A stretch of 64,000 bases of DNA. Origin: Byssothecium circinans. Taxonomy: Eukaryota; Ascomycota; Dothideomycetes; Pleosporales; Massarinaceae. Below are positions 10,961 to 21,834 of the stretch, one piece after another. Numbering within the stretch: position 1 is the first letter of the stretch; every line of letters starts with the position of its first letter. The position numbers and the translations under genes are program-made. The notes below the pieces were generated by a model, which worked only from the letters and a program-made list of their open reading frames with translations, ran no database searches and was not told the DNA's origin. The DNA lies in NCBI GenBank assembly GCA_010015675.1, contig ML976992.1, positions 2,730 to 66,729 of the forward strand, in the 5' to 3' direction.

Positions 10961-12202
10961 ACTTTCGGGCTCCTTTTCCTTCTTTTTTTTTTTGCTTCAA
11001 GTTTTGGTTTCTCTCCTTTGGTTCTTGGGGTATTTTAACTGAAATGGCGATGTTAGCTTAGTGGAGAGGCATAGGACGGATTTTGGTGCTTCCCTTTTAT
11101 TTATACGGAGATGGTTCTTCGGGGCTACTCTTTCATTCTCTGATGTGGTTTCTTGGTACGTTTCTGGGAGTAATTATTGCATCCCGTCCATTCTTTTTGG
11201 TTGTTTACGGCTGCAATGGAAAACGATATGGGTAATTGGCGTAGACAACTTCAATGACTGTTAGGTTGCAGTTTTTTTAATGATGATGATAAATGAAATA
11301 GAATTGAAATGACTCTTGTATATCCTTTCGAGTTAGCTGGACAGTGTGTGATGTTATGATAAAGTGAGTCGAGGAATGTGGACTCATTTCATGCTTGACA
11401 CTGGGGTCATTGTCGGACATATCATGGTGATGGAAGTGATGTCACTTTGCAGCAATGGAGATGGTATCTGAAGAGGGGTATTGAGAAGATTTGCATTTCG
11501 AGGCTTTGAATAATGTAGATATGGTAAAAGTGGGCTTTGTTTAAGAAGGTTGTCTTGAAGCGTTGCTGACCTAGGGTGACTCGATCCAACTTTTCTACAG
11601 TGGAGTCGCTTAGGTGGTAGATTGGATGATGGCAGATCTTGTGTAGGGCCATGGTACAACGCCTATAATTTTCGAGCTCGTGCAGTGTTACATAGTTTTT
11701 AATTAAGAGGGTACAGTACAACACACTACTCTACAACTGTAAGAAAGCAACATAGAAATAATCTTCTACCTCTTGCTCTTTTCTTTCATTTACTATTGCC
11801 AAGCAGCTTTCGGGCTCGTCCTCTATGTCTTGTGCCTATTGTATCTGTTTTAGGATAATTTCATGATCGGCAGGGCAATGCAATTCCTGCAGGTTCCCCC
11901 GCATCTCCGCAAATTTGTGCAAGAGCCAATTGCCGTACATACTACAGACTTAACGCTAGCACGCCATGTGCATGCTCAGGTCCTCGGGTAGGATTTTTTC
12001 TAGGAACGTGATTGCGGGGAAGACGCTGTGGGGAGGACGAGAGAGGAAATTCTAAGCACCATTGTTCGGTGATTCGGGGGAATATACTAACTAGCTAACA
12101 ACGACGTCAACGGCCTTGAATATAATATATATAATTCGGGCTCGTAATCATGTCAAATTTGGATCGTGGGATTCGTGGGCCAGAAATATACATTCACCCA
12201 AC
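10961..12202. other. Intergenic DNA, DUF3824 gene to DUF1593 gene
   Basis: About 1.2 kb with no supported gene. The first 100 bases are T-rich, with a run of ten or more T at about 10983, and probably form the 3' untranslated region of the DUF3824 gene. The minus-strand frames at 11384-11724 overlap each other and show no family features. Confidence 0.4.
12119..12135 (+). promoter_or_regulatory. TATA-like element of the DUF1593 gene
   Basis: An uninterrupted A/T run of the form TATAATATATATAATT lies about 70-85 bp before the chosen start codon at 12203, which is suitable spacing for a TATA box. An earlier in-frame ATG at 12116 sits inside or before it, which argues against that start. Confidence 0.45.
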
Positions 12203-13723
12203 ATGTACATTCTCAGATTACTGGCAAGTGGCATCCTGGCCTGCGCTCTGCCCAGCGTCCTCGGCCATGGCATCAACAAATCCGCAAAGCTTCGCACCGT
12301 TGTCACTACCGACATGGAGCAGGACGACTTAGCCTCCCTAGTCCGGTATCTTCTCTATACCAACGAGCTCGACAACCAAGGCCTCATCTACACATCCAGC
12401 CAATTCCATTGGGAAGGCGACGGCAAGGGTACCAACTTCTTTCTACCCAACCGCGAGTACAACACTTCGCAAACAAAATGGCGTCCGACCGGCACCACGA
12501 CCATTGAAGCCTACCTCCTCAAAGCGTACGCAGAAGTCTATCCCAATCTTTCCCAGCACGATCCAGCGTACCCGACACCGGAAGAACTCTTATCGATCAC
12601 CAAAATCGGAAACGTCGAGTTCGAGGGCGAGATGGCAAAGGATACTGACGGCTCGAACTTGATCAAGAAACTGCTGCTTGACAACGACCAACGTACGCTA
12701 TACCTACAAGCATGGGGCGGAACCAACACCATCGCGCGCGCCCTCAAATCTATTGAAGATGAATACTCTCGCTCGCGTCAGTGGCCCCATATCAAGAAAT
12801 ACATCTCCCATAAAGCCGTCATCTTAGCCAGCGGCTTTCAAGACCACACATATCGAGACTACATCGCGCCCAACTGGCCGTCGCTCCGCGTGCAGCAGTA
12901 CTCCGCCGGATGGCAGGTCTGGGGCTATAACTGCAACAAAGGCCAGGGTAACGTCCGCGGGTTACCTGACAACAATATCTACTATCAAGGTTCGTGGATC
13001 AAAGCGAACATCCAGACCGGGCCCTTGGGGAGCTTATACCGCTCCTGGCTCGATGGACAGACTACTCCCGGTGGAGGAGATCACTTAGACATCTTCGGTG
13101 ATCCGGTAAAGGCGGCAGCATCGACATTTTGCAAGCCAATGGAAAAATACGATTTCCTCTCCGAGGGCGACAATGTAGCCTTCAATCCCCTCTTAACCAC
13201 AGGCCTCCAGGACCCGAGCAATCCCACCCTGGGTGGCTGGGGCGGCCGCGCGAAGCAAAACAGCACATCGCCTGATCTCTGGGTCGTAGTCGACAGGGAA
13301 AAGGCAGCGAACGGCTCCGAGGTCAGGAACTGGACGACGGCGCGCTGGGTTGCGGCCGCACAGAACGATTTCGCGGCGCGTATGCAGTGGACGTTGACGG
13401 GGGAGTATAGCGAGGGGAATCATGCGCCATCCGTCAGAATCGTCGGTGGGAAGACGGTGAGGGCGCGTCCGGGGTCTAGGGTAGAGTTGTTTGCAGAGAC
13501 TAGCGATCCTGATGAGGATAAGGTGAGTACGAAGTGGTGGCAGTATCTTGAGGAGGGGACGTATCCGGGCACTGTGCAGATTCATCAGGGGGATAGGGGC
13601 GCAAGCTTGACGGTCCCCGAGGATGCGGGCAAGGGACAGAGGATATCGGTTATTGTACAGGGTACTGATGATGGGGGGTTTCCGTTGACGAGGTATGATC
13701 GTGTTTTTATTGAAGTTGTGTAA
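12203..13723 (+). CDS. Secreted DUF1593 / Sde182-type nucleoside-hydrolase-like protein
   Basis: A 506-aa secreted protein of the family annotated as DUF1593 or cellulose-binding Sde182, which has a nucleoside-hydrolase-like domain and a C-terminal beta-sandwich. Residues 1-22 form a signal peptide (MYILRLLASGILACALPSVLG). The domain opens with TTDMEQDDLASLVRYLLY (about 36-53), where Asp37, Asp41 and Asp42 match the metal-binding Asp cluster of nucleoside hydrolases. LYLQAWGGTNTIARAL and the SAGWQVWGYN region follow. The C-terminal 110 residues (GNHAPSVRIVGGKTV onwards) look like an Ig-like domain. Start chosen at 12203 because it yields a clean signal peptide; the ATG 29 codons upstream would bury it. 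Substrate is unknown; a role on plant polysaccharide or nucleoside material is inference. Confidence 0.85.
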   Translation: MYILRLLASGILACALPSVLGHGINKSAKLRTVVTTDMEQDDLASLVRYLLYTNELDNQGLIYTSSQFHWEGDGKGTNFFLPNREYNTSQTKWRPTGTTTIEAYLLKAYAEVYPNLSQHDPAYPTPEELLSITKIGNVEFEGEMAKDTDGSNLIKKLLLDNDQRTLYLQAWGGTNTIARALKSIEDEYSRSRQWPHIKKYISHKAVILASGFQDHTYRDYIAPNWPSLRVQQYSAGWQVWGYNCNKGQGNVRGLPDNNIYYQGSWIKANIQTGPLGSLYRSWLDGQTTPGGGDHLDIFGDPVKAAASTFCKPMEKYDFLSEGDNVAFNPLLTTGLQDPSNPTLGGWGGRAKQNSTSPDLWVVVDREKAANGSEVRNWTTARWVAAAQNDFAARMQWTLTGEYSEGNHAPSVRIVGGKTVRARPGSRVELFAETSDPDEDKVSTKWWQYLEEGTYPGTVQIHQGDRGASLTVPEDAGKGQRISVIVQGTDDGGFPLTRYDRVFIEVV

Positions 13724-15840
13724 TTATAATTCGACGGTCCATATAGGTGGATAGTATATATCTTCGAGCTTCTCCTTTACTCCTTGAGGCTGGGAAGTAG
13801 TCCGCTCCTGTACGCCTTGGTAGAGTTTATGCTATGGTGATATTAGGTACGGAAAACATGATACCAGATACAGGACGAGGCTTGGCTTGCAAGTAGTAAC
13901 AATTCAGCAGTGAAGTGGTGGCTTTCAACTTGGTACGCCTTCGATGAACATGCATCTCAATTATCATTTCTGTCATGTTGATCATACTACTGCCTAAAGA
14001 GCGACGATACACTTGCTACTTCGCCAGACCACTGCGCAGAGCTCTTACGCCCAAGCATAATATGCAAAGCCGACGTAACGCTAACGACTTACAACCGCGT
14101 TAAGGGCTACCCTGAACTTTTGCCTGATTTCAACATAGAGCATAAGTGTCGAAACCTCCAAAGTGTTTGGATTGGATTCACTCACGCGCTAGTCCGGTCC
14201 CGCCGCCAGAGTACGATTTCCCGTATGCGTTAAATTCGAAGTTTTTTTGAAGCCACCGCAACTGGATGTTTACCAAAAGATGCGTCCCAATGCTGAGATG
14301 GAGTTTGTGAGGCCGATTGCGTATTAATGTGATTGGTGGGATTTGAAATAGCGTTGGAGGTTGAGGAAGTAGCATTATAGGGTTGCTACAATGTAGATAG
14401 TCGTAGGAATTTTTTCCTAGTCGAGTGTTATCTCATCATTCTATGTCAGACATTTTAACTCGATCTGAATCGCGTAGAGGGCCTGTGACGCCAGTCGATT
14501 GTGTGCAGATTTTATGGTATATCATCAAAACCTTTACTTGTCATGGATTTCGATAGTCGTAGCTGCTAGAGAATCCTATGTATGCAAGCTGCGAAAGCAG
14601 TAACAAGTCGGCGTAATGCATGGCAAGACCCGAGTACATTGAACCATGTGTCTGCAGCGCGCTGCCTCCGCTCTACTGTAATACATATATGAAATGGAAG
14701 GTAGAAGAATGGGTGCTCTATCTTTTCTCCAAGGAAAATGTTTGTGGCAGTTAGCCGATATCATAGGATTGGCGGAATCGTGACGCTACGAGCGTATTCC
14801 TAATCATGGGATCGATCGGCTAGCCGACAAATTTCAACAAATATTGATCCCCCTGTTGATTTTTTAGTGAGATAGCGAGGCATTTGCGACATTCGCTGAT
14901 CCCAGAAGTTTGCAAGTATGGCTTTTAATTCGTCCCAGTCCAGGTGAGTATGAATGGTAGGGGTCGAATGTTGTCATGTTCTGCTAAGCAGATTGCGATA
15001 TTATGATAGAACAAAAGATATGGGCAGTGCATTGTAATGATAGCAGAGCGATGCTGGCATTCGCCAAATATGAGCCACTCTGTCAACCTGCCTTCGAGCC
15101 TCAGACAAGTTCCCGCTCTCCACAGCATCGCGAATGCCCGGGACGAAACTGTTACGGATTGGCCAGGCTTGAGGCGAGTAAACAATATGCTCGAACTGTT
15201 GGCATCCAGGTAAGCCTCCGGGCAAGCAAGCTTGAGTCAAAGAAGCTTTTCTTGTCGTTGTGGAGCATCCTTGCTGAGGTCGGATCATGCAGGCACTCCC
15301 ACTCGGCATTGGCTTTACCTCCGAGTGTTCCCGCTACCTGTGCGAAGCTCAAGGCGGACGCGACATTGGCGCGGATATGCTGGCTATTGATGGAGTCGAG
15401 GAGCATTCTGTCGACCGGTCTCCGATGGCTATACCCTGCATTAAGACACAAATGTAGGAAGACGCATATGAAATATGATAAGAACGACATTAGAAGCTCT
15501 AGAACCATGTGGAAGCTTGAAGAGCGAAGAAGCGATGGAAGAGTCAGCAAGATTCCTAGGTCAAGCGGTGACTGGACATCATGTCTCGACTCGCTCAGCT
15601 GCATGCGCTCTTCGTAAAACATTGCTGTCTTCACGCTTTGAGCTCCACCTCTCATCTCCCTCCGCAGTCCCCAACAGGCCTTGACTCCTGCATCGGATTT
15701 CTTTGCTTCCCTCTCCTGTATGCGTATTCCTTTGGTTGTAGAAAACATAGTTGCTTGAAAGATGATCCCATACATTTCGTTGTAAGATAAAGCCTTGTAG
15801 ATCCTCGACCCTCTACACACCCGCCTGAATCGCCCAAGTT
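13724..15840. other. Gene-poor spacer
   Basis: 2.1 kb between the DUF1593 gene and TRAPPC11. No confident gene. The part from about 15000 to 15840 is longer-framed on both strands and is described separately as a possible relic. The rest (13724-14990) is AT-rich with many stops in all frames and shows no repeat. Confidence 0.4.
15001..15470 (-). other. Possible gene relic or unannotated gene, unrecognised
   Basis: Two minus-strand frames overlap here. One holds residues such as SARMLHNDKKSFF and ALSFAQVAGTLGG; the other holds PGIRDAVESGNLSEARRQV. Both look more protein-like than chance, but they cover the same bases and I found no splice pair uniting them. A 204-aa plus-strand frame covers the same region. 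This could be a decayed gene with a frameshift, or coincidence. No function can be given. Confidence 0.15.
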
Positions 15841-18800
15841 TCACTCCTCAATCCCAACTTCTCGCTCGCCCGGTCCCGGTGGCCCTTTCCCATCCTCCCC
15901 AACCACCCAAAAGCTAATGCCCTTCTTATCGAGCCTCAGCCCATCCGTAGCCTGCACCTTCAACGTCTTATTGAAGTAACGATCCGTGACCCTCAACATC
16001 GGCGTGATCCATTGCCCCTTACTTAACGGAAGGATGGTGTACCTCACAGTCTGCCGGCTCATAGGTAGTAGTTGTAGCGTCCTCAACTTGGTCCCGCTGA
16101 ACCCAAACTGCTCGCTAGCTTCCATACTCAATTCAAAGGTCAAGAAATGCATGGTGGGATTCTCGAGCGTGTAGTCCATGTAAAACACGTCCTGGACAGA
16201 GGGACATGGGGTGACGGCGGCTAGGACACGAGGTTCGCTAGACGGGATATGAATACGTGGAATGGGTATGCTTGTCATGACGGTTGGATTTGTCGGGTCC
16301 CCAGACCGTTGCCAGAGGATGTTCAGATTGGTATCGATGCCGGTCGGCCTCCGTTCTTCGAGATTCATCTTCTGCACATCTATGCAGAAGGACCAGTCAT
16401 GTATTTTCTGTGGTTCCATGGGAATGTCTGTTTCTTCAAATTCACGAGACAGCGAGCAGGTGGCTCCGCCGTGGACGGAATGTATTTCTACGGAGAGGTC
16501 TTTAAGGATGAGAAGATCCTCAGCAAAAGAGGCTACCTTTGCTTTTAATAGCCATTTTTGCGCGATGCCGAAGGAGTCGGTAGATGACGTGTCAGCATTC
16601 TGGGTGGCTTCGGCTTCTTGTAGCTCAAAGTAGCTGGGCCATGGGTCAGAATGGACGCGGGGTGTGAGTTCGTAGCTGGTCTCGAAGGGGCCGATGAAGA
16701 CGAGGTCGGCGATGAGTGTCTTTGAGATTGGAATGTCGCGTTCGCTGAGGAGATGGTAGAGGACTTTGACTTCTAGGGCGTAGTCTGCGGGCTCAGCGGG
16801 CGCGGTAAAGCGTATTTTTTCTGTGGTCCTCTCACCCTTGGACAGGTGCCCCACCACGTGGCCTGGAAGGTCCACGTCGCCATCGACAGGAGGCGGCACT
16901 TCTTTCATTGGCGAGACTGCATCGCGCACCCATTCGTACGCCAGTATGTCTTTCGACCGGCCAAGGAGTCGAACTTCGATCACGGCTTCGGTCTCTTCTT
17001 CTTCTTTGTTCCAGATTTCCATGGCGAGCGTGATGGGCTCGTCGGTGTAGTAGTGATCACGTACGTTGGGTAATCGAATCTCCATTTTCGGCGGTTTGGG
17101 CAATACTTTGATAGCTATGCCGTTCGTTCTTTGCAGCTTCTTCGGCTTAATAGCGGCACCAGCCTTGTGCCACCAGATTGCCATAGTTTCCGGTTGTAGA
17201 TGAAGATCTCCCGCTGACGAAGTAAGGTCGAAGCTCTCTGTCTGTATTTCCACATTGCTGGCAATTGCTTCGACATCACCCGCTTCACGAAATGTGATAT
17301 TGAAAGTGTACGCTTTGGTCTGGCCGGGATGAAGTTCTAAATTGGCACGTCCAACCCACTGCGGTTTCTCGCCAGAAACGGTCGAGGCAAGCTGCTCTTC
17401 GAAAGTGCGTTCGTACAACTGCGATTCGCTGCTTGAATCACCGGCTTCGTGCTCCAGTCGGACCCTGCTTAATCCGCCCTTGAAATCGAATGTCAGGCCT
17501 GACAGCGTGATTGGAGCAGACCCTTGTCTTGCCGTCGAGGTGACGGCTATTTGCGAAGGCATCGGTTCGCCGACGTTACCCTCTCCTTTAGCGAAGGTAA
17601 AGGCAATAGACACTACCTTGTCAGATGCTATCCCACTACCAAAATGGAGCCGGACTTACCGCAAGAGACAAAGTCCTTAGAATTTAGATGGATGCTCAGC
17701 TTGCTGTCTGGGAGCCCATCTTGTGAGAAATTCTCTAAGCATGCCATCAGGTCATGTTTGTACTTGGACTTGCCGTGGAACACTAAAATAGTTAGCAGCG
17801 CTCCTATTCATCGTGCCAAACCAACTCACTTCTTGAACACAGTTCCCATTCCGTGGCAACGTAAGCTTCTGCATCCTGAACACGCAAAGCGCACTCATGC
17901 AAACCCCAAAGAACTTCGGATGCTAGAGTCCACCACCCTTCCCTACGCCAAGCCATGTTTCGCCAAAGCGGCTTGAGCACGTGGAACGCATCTGCAAATC
18001 TTTTTACATGGAGTAAAGTTCTCGCGATCTCCAGCTGAAGCTGCTGGACTTTACGCAGCTGATCTCGTACTTCATACTCTTGAATGGCAGCGTTTAACTT
18101 CCCCACGATATCTTTCCAGTGCTCAAAGCCGCCAGATATACTTTGCATAGGATATTCCAAGTGAGGCTCGGGTACAAGATAGTGATCGTATATTTGATTC
18201 CTATTCGAGACTTTGGTTGCGGGCGACATCCCTGGAGGTGTACGATCTTCTTCTGGCATGTCTCTGGCTAGAAGATATCTCCTCTTTGCATGATCGGCGG
18301 CAGACTTGTACCAGTAGCCTGCGTGATGGAGTAGCTCCCAGGGTGGCAATCGTTCTCCAACAGGGAATTGCTTTTCGGGGGGCGAGAAAAGTGGGTTGTT
18401 CTCCACAGACGGAAGAAAATCTGTTTCTGGGAGAGGCGCTGTTATGCGGAAGATGTTCAAGTCTGTTTGTTGTATGAGTCGGGCCATGGCCTGCGCCCAC
18501 GTCGACTCCCACGCTTCCCATCCATAGTTTGACGTTCCTTTCCCACGACGGTCTAACACATCTTTGAGTCGTGTCTTGTACCTTAACCAAGTTTGTGTCG
18601 CCGAAGTCGGATAATTGTTGAACAACTGACAGCGGATGTGGCGAATGGCTATGGCATCCGCAAGCAACCTTATCTCATCCCACCTTGGTGACCAACTCGC
18701 GGTAGTCTCGAAGATGCCGTCCGGGCCAAACAACGCCTCCAAAGCGATGTTGTAATGTCTTTGGGCCGCATCCATTTCTTGGCGGAATTCTGCAAACACG

Positions 18801-19855
18801 CCGAGTTTGAAGTCGTAGCGGATATTCCACCCTTGCTGAGATAAGGTCTGAGATGTGCCTCTAGTTGGAGGAGTAGTCGGCTGAGGGATAGTTCCCCGGC
18901 CCTTCTTTCGTCGCGAATGCTTCGTGAGATCACGGTAGTACTCCACACTGATAGGTCTTAACGTTGTGAGAAGAGATGAGACGAAAGAGCGTAGTTCGAC
19001 TGGAGAGGTCGGAGGAAGAAAGAACATCTGCGTCTTGGGGTCAAGGCCAGTGCCACGTCGAATTGTGTTCAGTCGCTCGTCAATCTCAGGAGAGTCGATG
19101 ATCGACTTCTTGCTCAGAAGCACGACGGCAAATCTAGTGCGGTACTCCGACCTCTGCAGCTGCGCCTTGAGTTTGTTGATTTCCGCCTTGAGCTGGTTGT
19201 CATGCAGACTGTTGGTAATCGGGTCCGTGGTGAATTCGAAGAAGGACACGAATATCGATGGCACGTAATGCTGATGCTTTGCGGTCCACGAGGGCGCCAT
19301 GACACCATCAGGGAAGACGGACGACCGAGGAGTCAGCGGTGATAGGGGAGAATGCAAGATCCATGACGTCGTAGTTGGTATTGTAGGGCTGCTCGGCGGC
19401 GTAGTTTCTGAAGTCTTCGGCGCATCGGCTTTCTTCGGTGGGAGCTGGAAGTTCTGAGCAACATAAGCGTGGATCCCCAAGTCTACAGTAGGCATTTAAA
19501 GAGGCACGGGGTTCCTGCCACAGTCTCCCACGAGTGCCTACAATTGCTTCCACGGGGCTGCCTGACCTACCCTCCCTACTGCCCGTATCCGAAACCCACC
19601 CAAGTTCCCCGACTGATCCCCTCCGCTTCTCTTCGAAGGCGCATTTGTCGCATCATAGCTCAAAAGCTCATCGAGCAGGTGTTCTGCGCGCTGGTCGGCG
19701 ACCGGGGGTGCATCTGAGTTGACATTGACGACTGCTCGGCCGGGTAGCACATTATGTAATGGCTGGGAAGGATCGAGCTCTGGTTTCGCTCCCAGGCCGG
19801 AGAGGGCTATGAAGGGCAGATTGTGTAGGACGTATTCGGGCGGATACGCATCCAT
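15841..19855 (-). CDS. TRAPP complex subunit 11 homolog (Foie-gras/Gryzun)
   Basis: Subunit of the TRAPP tethering complex acting in ER-to-Golgi and intra-Golgi membrane traffic. Four exons (19855-19571, 19453-17830, 17782-17660, 17612-15841) give 1,267 aa, near the usual TRAPPC11 length. The N-terminus MDAYPPEYVLHNLP is typical of fungal members. Exon 2 carries the foie-gras region: helical-repeat-like segments with GWNIRYDFKLGVFAEFRQEMDAAQRHYNIA, shown here as family context, and LRKVQQLQLEIARTL near its end. Exon 4 carries beta-sandwich Gryzun-type repeats and the C-terminal Trs130-like part (RQTVRYTILPLSKGQW). The two small introns are 47 nt each and the first is 117 nt. Start chosen at 19855; an in-frame ATG 46 codons upstream lacks family resemblance. 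The gene is divergent from RXT2. Confidence 0.85.
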
Positions 19856-20243
19856 GGCGGCGGTGCGGCTACCTCTCCATGAAGCTGGCAAACAGTGGGC
19901 GACGACGTCAGATGATTTAGAGTAAGGTCGCGCGCTCTGATGTTCGTTTCGGCGGTTGGAGTGGGTAGTGGTATACGAAGTATCCTTTTCCACTTCAGAG
20001 GGTTGTGGGACGTGGGGGATTCGTGATGATATCGGGGAAGTTCCGCTCTAGTGGGCTTGCACGTGTACCTGAGCGCTTTGAGCTTTCCGCGCACACAATC
20101 GGAACCGCCAGCACACGTCACCGTCGACAACCACACAGCGCGTTCGCATAGCTTCATATTCATGCGCATTACCACAGAAATAGCGCCGCTCACAGTCCCA
20201 CCAACTTTCTGCCGCCGGCCAGAAAGACGCACCCGCAGTCGCA
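19856..20243. promoter_or_regulatory. Divergent promoter, TRAPPC11 / RXT2
   Basis: 388 bp between the two start codons must contain both promoters. No TATA box is obvious, as is common for housekeeping pairs in fungi. Confidence 0.4.
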
Positions 20244-21726
20244 ATGGCGGGACAGCAGCAGCAAATCATGGAGACAATCTTCTCCATGAAGAGGAGGCTA
20301 CTACGAAATGACGACTGTAAGGAACCACCGCCTTTCTCCTACGCATCTGGCTGACGACTTCAGCTTCCGATTCCGAAGAGAACGAGAAGCCGTACAGCAA
20401 CCAGAAGCAGAGCCTGAAGCGCAAGGTCCAGTACACACGCTCCGGCGAACCTGAACATGTATCAAATGGGCGTCCGTTCAAGAAGGTGTGCCTCAAACCC
20501 CTCCGGCTTGTATTCTAAGCTGACCTGTTGGGACACAGAGAATTGAGCATGCGGGCTACCACAGATACATACTGCAGCGCAATCCTCCGCGATTTGACCC
20601 TGATGGCGACATTGTCGAAGCCGGCGACGAGTGGGAAGACGACGACGATTTGACAACTGTGGAGGAGAACCCATACGCCGACATACAGCTTGAGGGTGCG
20701 TTAACATGGTGCGAAAGGACGCTGGGGCTCCCGCTGATTATCTTCCTAGTTCTACTCGCGCCGTTGACCTCACCCGCCGATCTACCAAACCACCCCTCCT
20801 ATAGCGTAGCGTATACTTCGAAACACCTCACGAACCTGGCGAAAGAGGCAGCCGTTGTCTCGCGGAAAGAAAACATCACACTGTGGCACGCAAAGTCGCT
20901 GTTCAACAAGCTCCAAGGCGACTCGGATTTTGCTCCGCTCGCATTGGCCGCTATGGCACGCGAACCTCTGCAAGACTTTTGGGGCAATGGTACGAACGGG
21001 CGTGACGTGAACGGAGACACTGCGCACATGCAGAACGGTGCACAAACACAAGACACTTCCAACCGCAAAGACGTGGACATGGAAGAAGCGGGCCAGACAA
21101 ATGGTGCGCATCCGGGCAACGGCCACCCGATAGACGTACAGAACGGAACCGACCCTGTAACAAACGGAACCTCAAATGACGCCGACACCGACAAACCTCA
21201 GGCAAACGGCGATGCATCGCATTCTCCTGCTGGCGACGATGCCTCCGAGACTGCCTCTCAGATGACCGCCCACCGAATGACAACCCGCGCAAGAGCCAAC
21301 GCCGCCTCTACCCCCTCGCCGCCAGTCTCGCCGTCCGACGCAATAAATCCCATCCATCCACTCTTTACTTTCGCTACGTCCTCACTGCCTGACCGCGACT
21401 TTGGTCTACCCGAAGCCGAAGCCGAAGAAACGCGCATGTTGCTCATGGCCTACGTACAAAAGCAAGAGGAAATTGCGCGCATGGCTAGGGATTTATCGCA
21501 TGGGATGATGCAAGCAGAGCGCATGCGACAAGACGTATTCAAGTGGAGCAAAGCTGAGGCTCACGTTGGGGAAATGAGCGATGGCGAAGACTGGTACGAT
21601 CAAGAGGAGTGGGGCCTAGACGGGGAACTAGGAAAGGGCAAAGACGAAGAGGAAGAAGAGGGTGCCGTTGCGACGGGCAAGAAGAGCACGAGGCAACGGA
21701 GGAGAGCGGACAAGGATGATCGATGA
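20244..21726 (+). CDS. RXT2: Rpd3L histone deacetylase complex subunit RXT2-like
   Basis: Nuclear subunit of the large Rpd3/Sin3 histone deacetylase complex. Four exons (20244-20316, 20364-20485, 20539-20695, 20750-21726) give 442 aa. The N-terminal RXT2-like domain is restored only by splicing: SLKRKVQYTRSGEP in exon 2, HAGYHRYILQRNPPRFD in exon 3, and ENPYADIQLEVLLAPLTSPA over the exon 3/4 junction, followed by HPSYSVAYTSKHLTNLA. The middle (about residues 200-330) is Asn/Asp/Gly-rich and probably disordered. A helical LPDRDFGLPEAEAEETRMLLMAYVQKQEE segment (family context) lies near 350, and the tail is acidic then basic (RQRRRADKDD). Introns are 47, 53 and 54 nt. It converges on the tubulin cofactor E gene, 108 bp between stop codons. 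Confidence 0.82.
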
Positions 21727-21834
21727 AGCATGCATCCCATCTAATTGGGATTGAAGTCTCTTTGGCTTTGCTTCGTACAGCAGCATACCCCTCGAATTGG
21801 ACCTTTGCTAGACTTCAATCTGACCATTCTCCCT

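Noticed and set aside
12116..12202. Upstream in-frame ATG of the DUF1593 gene
   Set aside because: It lies within the TATA-like region and would place 29 residues before a clear signal peptide.
15003..15617. 204-codon plus-strand frame
   Set aside because: It has no recognised domain, competes with minus-strand frames over the same bases, and lacks a credible promoter or intron structure.
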